Shown here in pieces: positions 30,834 to 35,444 of a stretch of 35,444 nt of DNA. Source of the DNA: an uncultured Clostridia bacterium (GTDB taxonomy: Bacteria; Bacillota; Clostridia; Oscillospirales; Ruminococcaceae); contig CANRNN010000018.1 in the NCBI GenBank assembly GCA_947632025.1, positions 1 to 35,444 on the forward strand. The letters are read 5' to 3'. Each line of letters begins with the position of its first letter. Position 1 is the first letter of the stretch. The notes beneath the pieces are model-generated. The model ran no database searches, was not told the origin of the DNA, and saw only the letters and a program-made list of their open reading frames with translations. The position numbers and the translations under genes are program-made.

Positions 30834-30912
30834 TTTGTAACAATTAAAATCCGTTCGCGCCAGCGAACTAACCGACTACTGCACACTTTTCACTTTCAAC
30901 TGTAAACTGCCA
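30834..30912 (-). repeat. Dispersed repeat, copy 2
   Basis: On the minus strand GGCAGTTTACAGT, then TGAAAGTGAAAAGTGTGC, a small hairpin TTCGC-TGGC-GCGAA and TTTTAATTGTTAC. The order equals that of 27444-27517, with the hairpin sequence changed. It overlaps the 3' part of the short frame 30868-30948. Confidence 0.55.
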
Positions 30913-30948
30913 CCCGTCCCAGCGACCGATTTCAAGTTCCTCGTTCAT
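30868..30948 (-). CDS. Possible 26-residue peptide or gene relic
   Basis: The frame MNEELEIGRWDGWQFTVESE, then KCAVVG and TAG stop, follows a near-perfect AAGGAGGA with six T before ATG. A terminator follows at 30802-30826. The ribosome site argues for translation. The overlap with a dispersed repeat argues that only the start of an older gene survives. No family recognised. Confidence 0.35.
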   Translation of the reverse strand: MNEELEIGRWDGWQFTVESEKCAVVG

Positions 30949-31111
30949 AAAAAATCCTCCTTTTTTGGCTTTTGCCTGTTATACTTATGGTTTACCACAT
31001 TAAATCGTAAAATCCAAGAGAGTTTTAGAGTTATTTTGGGCAAAAATCAGAGCCGACTTTGCTTGAAATCGGCTCTGTTATGCAGAGAGTACATCAAATT
31101 TTTGCCCGCTA

Positions 31112-31143
31112 TTTGAGCGTTTTGCGCGAAGCGAATAATGCGT
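31112..31143 (+). repeat. Direct repeat related to 31457-31488
   Basis: GAGCGTTTTGCGCGAAGCG, then AATAATGCGTGC here. GAACGTTTTCGCGCAGCGG, then ATAATGCGTAC at 31457-31488. The second copy is the upstream part of the methyltransferase tail, so this is probably a decayed duplicate of the same coding region. Confidence 0.55.
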
Positions 31144-31264
31144 GCTAAAACTATAAAAACTTGCTGAAATTCACAGAAATCGTCCTTGTGAAAATTTGTT
31201 GAAAATGGCTTTACAATGCGCTTTTTCGGAAGTTACTAAAAGTTACAAAAAGCGTTTCAATATC

Positions 31265-31287
31265 TTCGAATCCTGTCACTCCGACCA
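31265..31287 (+). other. 3' end of a proline-type tRNA, putative att scar
   Basis: TTCGAATCCTGTCACTCC, then GACCA. This is a T loop, the 3' side of a T stem, a 7-base acceptor strand CACTCCG, discriminator A and CCA. The upstream bases (AATATC) do not give the 5' side of the T stem, so only the 3' end is present. The acceptor implies a 5' start CGGAGTG, as in clostridial tRNA-Pro. Elements that integrate into tRNA genes leave such ends. A stem CCAGCAG/CTGCTGG begins at the CCA (31285-31306). Confidence 0.7.
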
Positions 31288-31459
31288 GCAGGGGTGGCTC
31301 TGCTGGGAATGTTGTTTTCTGTACGGATATTATGTAGCAGAGCAATGCACTAATTGAAACGTTTCACAGATTGCTGCGGAATGTTTTGTTAGGCTCGTTT
31401 CGAGTCGCCCTCGACTTTGAGGAAATCTTTTTATAAAGGTTAGACATTATTGCAATTTT

Positions 31460-31546
31460 GAACGTTTTCGCGCAGCGGATAATGCGTACAAGCAAGCCGG
31501 AAATGCCGTCACAACTAACGTTATCGAGGCGATGGCAGGCGGCTGA
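31460..31546 (+). pseudogene. C-terminal tail of a C5-cytosine DNA methyltransferase
   Basis: The frame reads ERFRAADNAYKQAGNAVTTN, then VIEAMAGG and TGA. YKQAGNAVTTNVI is motif X of Dcm-type methyltransferases. No other part of the enzyme is present. It ends 23 bases before the -35 of the next beta cassette. Confidence 0.65.
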
Positions 31547-31568
31547 CAAATACTTTTTCATAAAGTCA

Positions 31569-31641
31569 TTGACATTCTTAGTAGAATTTTGTATAATATT
31601 GATATAGGAAAGAATTTAATTTCTTACTTAAATCGAAATTT
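31569..31641 (+). promoter_or_regulatory. Cassette family beta, 5' block (copy 2)
   Basis: TTGACA (31569-31574), 17 bp, TATAAT (31592-31597), ATTGATAT, a self-complementary AAGAA/TTCTT segment (about 31610-31625) and AAATCGAAATTT (31630-31641). It matches 27692-27764 in order and spacing. Confidence 0.75.
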
Positions 31642-31657
31642 ATGGAGGAATCAGATA

Positions 31658-32125
31658 ATGCCTCAAATGAATAAAGGTGGCAAATTTATATTTGGGAAAT
31701 CATTGATCCGAAGTGATGGTGTCCTGCAATTTCCCTCTCAGGCGATTCAAGAGTATAATATCGCAACAGAAGGGAAGGTTTATCTGTTTACGGGCAGCAA
31801 AAGCACAGGCGGGTTTTGTGTTACACGGAAAGGATTGCTTGAACCGTCAAAGCTCGGACATATTGTCACCGAAACACCGGAATTGAGAGAATATACTTCC
31901 AAGGAAGGTGATTTCATCAAATATAAAGGGAGATCCTATGCTTGGGTAAGTATTACAGAAGATGGAAGAATCGCGCTGACAGAAGACATGATGAAGTTTC
32001 TGAAAATTGGAATTGGGATGAAATTATTGTCGATTCGCAGTAGCGATATTGCATTTACAATGGGTGCTTATGGAAGATTAGTCGAGGAATCAATAAAACA
32101 CGAAAGCGAAATTCCAATATACTGA
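31658..32125 (+). CDS. Conserved-looking hypothetical protein (beta cassette gene)
   Basis: The product is 155 residues from the ATG at 31658, which has GGAGGA at 8 bases and is preferred over 31589 because that lies in the promoter block. The N-terminal part (KFIFGKSLIRSDGVLQFPSQAIQEYNIATEGKVYLF) and the later ISEDGRI-like strand pattern (WVSITEDGRIALTEDMMKFLKIGIGMKLLSIRSSDIAF) look like two AbrB/SpoVT-type swapped-hairpin units. Function unknown. No membrane segment. The beta repeats bracket it. Confidence 0.7.
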   Translation: MPQMNKGGKFIFGKSLIRSDGVLQFPSQAIQEYNIATEGKVYLFTGSKSTGGFCVTRKGLLEPSKLGHIVTETPELREYTSKEGDFIKYKGRSYAWVSITEDGRIALTEDMMKFLKIGIGMKLLSIRSSDIAFTMGAYGRLVEESIKHESEIPIY

Positions 32126-32132
32126 GAGATTC

Positions 32133-32144
32133 AAATTCTGATTT
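32133..32144 (+). repeat. Cassette family beta, 3' inverted repeat (copy 2)
   Basis: AAATTCTGATTT lies 7 bases after the stop codon. The same 12-mer is at 28142-28153, 8 bases after the other beta gene. It is an imperfect inverted copy of AAATCGRAATTT in the 5' blocks. Confidence 0.65.
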
Positions 32145-32224
32145 ATCTAAGCCGTCAAATCTTTTGGCACGCTCGAAAAGCGTTTCGCACAAGTCCAAAT
32201 CAGCATTCTCGAAAATACCGAATT

Positions 32225-32263
32225 AAAGCACGTTCTCAAAGCTTTTGAGGGCGTGCTTTTTTT
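32225..32263 (+). terminator. Intrinsic terminator
   Basis: AAAGCACG (32225-32232) pairs with CGTGCTTT (32252-32259), with an inner CTCAAA/TTTGAG stem. Seven T end it. The stretch 32152-32269 reads as an open fragment (AVKSFGTLEKRFAQVQISIL...) without a start, possibly gene debris. Nothing clear is seen in 32270-32460. Confidence 0.75.
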
Positions 32264-32505
32264 GGAATAGAATTCCGTAACGCAGCTCGGATGGCGAGCG
32301 TGCGGAATACAAAGCCAAAAGAAAAATGTCATTATCGTGCTTGAGCTCTGTTTCTTTTATGCTTTTATCCGTCTTAAGAACAGTGATCCAATTCGGTGTC
32401 ATTATGGCAATTGATTCGGCAGGTTAGGCGAGAATTTCGGCAGCTTGCGCAAAAACGGATTGAAAATTTATGCAAATTGTGATACTCTATATAAGGGGTG
32501 GTCAG

Positions 32506-32946
32506 GTGAAAATAACTATCAATGTCGATCCGACACTTTGTGACACGGAAATAGTGATAAACTGCGCTAAAGTTACTGCGGAAATTGAACGGCTCATGGC
32601 GGCTTTGCGGATAATGGACAACCGGATGACTGTTCTAAAAGATAACGAGGTGTTTATTCTTGATATTGCCAAAATCATATATATCGAGAGTGTTGATCGA
32701 AAAACTTTCGTATACACCGAAAACGACTGTTACGAAACAAAGCTTAAACTTTATGAAATGGAAGACCGTTTGAGCAGCAGCGGATTTCTGCGGATAAGCA
32801 AATCTTGCCTTGTTCACTTAAAATTTATTCGTTCAATTAAATCCGAATTTGACCGAAAACTTCGCTTAACCTTTGAAAACGGCGAACAAATGATAGTTTC
32901 AAGGCAATATGCCGATGAGCTGAAAACGCGATTGGGGGTAAAATAA
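32506..32946 (+). CDS. LytTR-domain transcriptional regulator
   Basis: The product is 146 residues from the GTG at 32506, behind a GGGGTGG ribosome site. Residues about 45-145 form the LytTR DNA-binding fold (IYIESVDRKTFVYTENDCYETKLKLYEMEDRLSSSGFLRISKSCLVHL). The N-terminal 45 residues are short and lack a receiver domain. It is paired with a DUF3021 membrane protein 1 base after its stop. LytTR/DUF3021 pairs commonly control adjacent ABC exporters and themselves. Confidence 0.9.
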   Translation: MKITINVDPTLCDTEIVINCAKVTAEIERLMAALRIMDNRMTVLKDNEVFILDIAKIIYIESVDRKTFVYTENDCYETKLKLYEMEDRLSSSGFLRISKSCLVHLKFIRSIKSEFDRKLRLTFENGEQMIVSRQYADELKTRLGVK

Positions 32947-32947
32947 A

Positions 32948-33421
32948 ATGGACAAAAGATTTACATTTTTTGGGTTTCTCTCGCAAGTATTTATGATTTA
33001 CGGTATAACTACGGGACTGCTGAATATTTTCTGCCTTGTTTTCGGGAAAAAAGCGGTCGGATATTCAACAATTTTTTCTCTCGCAAACTCAGGGATTAGC
33101 GCTGGCACAAGTTTTCAATTCCTGCTTGCAATGACATTGACAATGACCCTCCGTATGATTTTTATGACGGATATTTTAATAAAAAAAATGCCGCTTTATG
33201 CGAGGATAATTTCAATGTTCGTCGGCACTGTTGCGGTAATTGTTGCATTTATTTTAATATTCGACTGGTTCCCCGCAAACGAAATTATACCGTGGATAAT
33301 GTTCGCGGTTTGTTTTGTAATAAGCTGCACGGCAAGCGTACTGATTTCTGCGGCTGCGGAACGATTGGAAAACCGTCGTCTGGAAGAAGCATTAAAACGT
33401 TCAAAGGAGGCAGATAAATGA
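32948..33421 (+). CDS. DUF3021 membrane protein
   Basis: The 157-residue protein has four predicted membrane helices (about 8-28, 47-70, 83-105 and 115-137) and a charged cytoplasmic tail. The family is almost always beside a LytTR regulator and probably restrains it at the membrane. It overlaps the ABC ATPase start by 4 bases (ATGA). Confidence 0.85.
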   Translation: MDKRFTFFGFLSQVFMIYGITTGLLNIFCLVFGKKAVGYSTIFSLANSGISAGTSFQFLLAMTLTMTLRMIFMTDILIKKMPLYARIISMFVGTVAVIVAFILIFDWFPANEIIPWIMFAVCFVISCTASVLISAAAERLENRRLEEALKRSKEADK

Positions 33422-34278
33422 GAAAATTGAACGGTTCAATAAAGACTTCAAAAATCTCAAAATCATTTAGCGGGAAAACGGTTTTGAAGAGCATTGACCT
33501 TGATATAAAAAACGGAGAAATATTCGGGCTGCTGGGTCCGTCGGGCGCGGGAAAAACTACGCTTATCAGGATCCTTACGGGACAGCTTTCGCCCGACAGC
33601 GGAAATGCGTTTATTGGCGGGACAGATATACGAAAAATTACGGGCAGAGAACGCAGGTGTTTTGGGATAACAATGGACGATTTCGGAGTGTATGAACGGC
33701 TCAATTGCTATGATAATCTGAAAATATTCGCGGGTATCTACGGACTTTCAAAGGCGAATATCAAAAACGCGCTTAAAAAAGTCGGTCTTTCAAACGCAGA
33801 AAAAACTGCTGCGGGAAAGCTGTCAAAGGGAATGACGGGGCGGTTAAAGCTTGCGCGGGCGTTTATGACAGACCCCGATATACTGTTTCTCGACGAGCCT
33901 ACAAGCGGTCTTGACCCTGCCGCAGCCGCTGAAATTCACAAGATGATACTCGAAGAAAAACGGCATGGCAAAACGGTTTTTCTTACAACTCACATAATGA
34001 CCGAAGCGGAAAAACTCTGCGACAATATTGCTCTGCTGAACGACGGCAAAATAGTTGAATACGGCAAGCCAAAGGAAATATGCCGAAAATTTAACGATAA
34101 AAAAACGCTGAAAATTCATTTGACCGATGGTCGGGATATTGAAATTCCCTTAGATAAAAATTCGGCGGAAACTGTAGCCGAGCTTATCAGCACAGGCAAA
34201 GCGGAAACAATGCATACCACCGAACCCGACCTTGAAACAGTGTTTATGGAAATCACGGGAAAGGAGCTTTTCGCATGA
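33418..34278 (+). CDS. ABC transporter ATP-binding protein
   Basis: The 286-residue ATPase has Walker A GPSGAGKTT (residues 40-48), signature LSKGMTGRLKLARA, Walker B DILFLDEPTSGLDP and the switch His in LTTHIMTEAEKLC. The Q-loop region is weak: the segment reads GITMDDFGVYERLNCYDNL. It pairs with the permease that follows, overlapping by 4 bases. It is likely an exporter under LytTR control. Confidence 0.93.
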   Translation: MRKLNGSIKTSKISKSFSGKTVLKSIDLDIKNGEIFGLLGPSGAGKTTLIRILTGQLSPDSGNAFIGGTDIRKITGRERRCFGITMDDFGVYERLNCYDNLKIFAGIYGLSKANIKNALKKVGLSNAEKTAAGKLSKGMTGRLKLARAFMTDPDILFLDEPTSGLDPAAAAEIHKMILEEKRHGKTVFLTTHIMTEAEKLCDNIALLNDGKIVEYGKPKEICRKFNDKKTLKIHLTDGRDIEIPLDKNSAETVAELISTGKAETMHTTEPDLETVFMEITGKELFA

Positions 34279-34979
34279 GAAATATCTGTGTTATCTTCCG
34301 AAAACAGGTCATTGACACGCTGAAAAATAAAACGATTTTGATACAATTTCTTATGTTCCCCGTGCTGGTAATAATTATGGAAAACGCCGTAAAAATTGAA
34401 AATATGCCGGAACATTTTTTTGTGAAACTGTTTGCGGTAATGTTTATCGGAATGGCTCCGCTTACCTGTATGTCGGCGATAATCTCCGAAGAAAAGGAGA
34501 AAAAGACCCTGCGCGTGCTTTTGATGAGCAACGTAAAATCCGCCGAATACCTTATCGGAGTGGGGTCGTATGTGTTCATTATGTGCGCGGCGGGAACGGT
34601 GATTTTCGCCATAGTCGGCAGCTACAGCGGCGTGGAGCTTGCACAGTTTATCATGGTAATGTCGGTTGGAATTGTGCTGTCGGAACTTACGGGCGCGGTT
34701 ATCGGAATATTAAGTAAAAATCAGATGACAGCTGCGGGAGTTGCCGTTCCCGTGATGATGATTTTTTCGTTTTTACCTATGCTTTCAATGTTCAACGAAA
34801 CAATAAAAAATGTCGCGAGAATAACCTACTCGCAGCAAATAAGCGATATTATAAACAACATTGGCGTATCGGGAATTACTGCCGAAAACATAATTGTAAT
34901 TACGGTGAATTTTGCCGCTGCGGTCGCGCTGTTTACGGCGGCGTATATTAAACAATTTTCTGCGATAAACAGGGTATAA
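34275..34979 (+). CDS. ABC-2 type permease
   Basis: The 234-residue protein has about six membrane helices and the ABC-2 segment ISEEKEKKTLRVLLMSNVKSAEYLIG (coupling region) near residues 70-95. It is translationally coupled to the ATPase gene. The substrate is unknown; peptide or drug export fits the LytTR context. Confidence 0.88.
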   Translation: MRNICVIFRKQVIDTLKNKTILIQFLMFPVLVIIMENAVKIENMPEHFFVKLFAVMFIGMAPLTCMSAIISEEKEKKTLRVLLMSNVKSAEYLIGVGSYVFIMCAAGTVIFAIVGSYSGVELAQFIMVMSVGIVLSELTGAVIGILSKNQMTAAGVAVPVMMIFSFLPMLSMFNETIKNVARITYSQQISDIINNIGVSGITAENIIVITVNFAAAVALFTAAYIKQFSAINRV

Positions 34980-35106
34980 CCAAGCTGCTTTGCGGTGCTG
35001 AGTTTGGAATTTAATATAGAATTTACAAAATCGTTGCCTATATCGACCAACACTTCGTTATTTTCGCAGCGGTAAGCAAACGTATGAAAAGGATAGATAT
35101 TTTCAG

Positions 35107-35132
35107 CGGCAGTTTTATAACTGCCGTTTTTT
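35107..35132 (+). terminator. Intrinsic terminator of the LytTR/ABC operon
   Basis: CGGCAGTT (35107-35114), loop TTAT, AACTGCCG (35119-35126) and six T. No gene is seen in 34980-35106. Confidence 0.85.
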
Positions 35133-35220
35133 ATTATTTTTGATGGAGTTGGAGATAGGGATAAAATATTTTTTCCTCTCTTTTGACTCTCCACCCAAGC
35201 GGATCTTTTCCGTTTGTTTA

Positions 35221-35252
35221 TTTCGAGTCCCCGATCACTCGAAAACTTTTTT
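35221..35252 (+). terminator. Leader hairpin before the secreted protein gene
   Basis: TTTCGAGT (35221-35228) pairs with ACTCGAAA (35237-35244), followed by CTTTTTTA. It lies just upstream of the AGGAGG at 35261, so it could terminate upstream transcripts or attenuate this gene. Confidence 0.55.
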
Positions 35253-35272
35253 ATCTTTTTAGGAGGACTATT

Positions 35273-35444
35273 ATGTTGAAAAGAAGAATTTTTGCTGCTT
35301 CATTGGCTTCCGTTCTCGCTCTTTCCTCTTTCTCTGTTTCTGCCTTCGCTGCTGACGAGAAGACCCCTGCCTATGCAAGCAAAAGCGACCTTTCTAAGCT
35401 CGTTGAGGATATGAAGAAATTCGACGAGGAAGAAAGCTCCGATT
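35273..35444 (+). CDS. Secreted protein, N-terminal part (runs off window)
   Basis: The ATG has AGGAGG at about 6 bases. The first 27 residues (MLKRRIFAASLASVLALSSF, then SVSAFAA) are a clear Sec signal peptide with a likely cleavage after AFA-A. The mature start is charged (DEKTPAYASKSDLSKLVEDMKKFDEEESSD). The frame is open to the window end. The family cannot be judged from 57 residues. Confidence 0.8.
   Translation, partial: MLKRRIFAASLASVLALSSFSVSAFAADEKTPAYASKSDLSKLVEDMKKFDEEESSD

Larger units (their letters stand above)
30651..31568. other. Gene-poor stretch with repeats and mobile-element scars
   Basis: There is no full-length gene. It holds a 26-codon frame with its own ribosome site and terminator (30868-30948), dispersed repeat copy 2 (30834-30912) and a tRNA 3' end (31265-31287). 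It also holds two related segments at 31112-31143 and 31457-31488, and a methyltransferase tail (31460-31546). The interval looks like an old insertion hotspot. Confidence 0.6.

Noticed and set aside
31097-31546. Possible CRISPR array from the two related segments near 31112 and 31457
   Set aside because: There are only two imperfect copies 345 bases apart, with no regular spacers and no cas genes. They are better explained as a duplicated methyltransferase end.
34826-35194. Minus-strand 122-codon frame after the ABC permease
   Set aside because: It overlaps the permease end and a plus-strand terminator and lacks a ribosome site.

Overview
The window looks like a Bacillota (Clostridia-like) chromosome segment. 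Shine-Dalgarno sites are strong (AAGGAGG type), sigma-70 promoters are clear, and the two flanks carry genes typical of clostridial integrative conjugative elements (ICEs). The genus cannot be fixed from sequence alone. It holds four blocks.

Block 1 (1-1563) is the 3' part of a VirD4/TraG conjugative coupling ATPase, so the left edge lies inside an ICE. Block 2 (about 1570-20425) is a compact island for pyrrolysine-dependent monomethylamine (MMA) use. On the plus strand are a P-II signal protein and an APC permease, the likely amine importer. On the minus strand, in transcription order, come a MetH-activation-like protein, a corrinoid adenosyltransferase, a PucR-type regulator, mtmC, mtmB (with an in-frame amber codon read as pyrrolysine, codon 204), pylT (tRNA-Pyl), a 2Fe-2S/ASKHA corrinoid reactivator, and pylB, pylC, pylD, pylSn and pylSc. 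Beyond a divergent MocR-type PLP regulator lie a cobalamin-riboswitch-controlled corrinoid uptake pair (DUF4430 and ECF S component), a MerR regulator, an MtbA/MtaA-like methyltransferase and a gamma-glutamyl-amide hydrolase. Together they could import or release methylamine, demethylate it onto a corrinoid protein, pass the methyl group on, repair the corrinoid and make the 22nd amino acid that MtmB needs. Two shared DNA motifs link the promoters: a 23-bp palindrome at two promoters, and a 23-24-bp-spaced direct repeat at three promoters with identical spacing to the -10 box.

Block 3 (about 20500-32270) is ICE and accessory debris. It has an ICE sigma factor, a serine recombinase gene broken into N- and C-terminal pieces, and two single-gene cassettes (nitroreductase and GNAT) that share a promoter block and a terminator block. 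It also has a ribbon-helix-helix ICE protein, a HEPN-motif protein, a frameshifted HNH nuclease and a tyrosine integrase fragment. A second family of two cassettes has shared promoters and flanking inverted repeats. Other items are a sigma/anti-sigma pair, a proline-tRNA 3' end that looks like an attachment scar, and a C5-methyltransferase tail. Block 4 (32470-35444) is a LytTR regulator, a DUF3021 membrane protein, an ABC-2 exporter pair and the start of a secreted protein.

Identifications rest on motifs and remembered family sequences; no database search was run.
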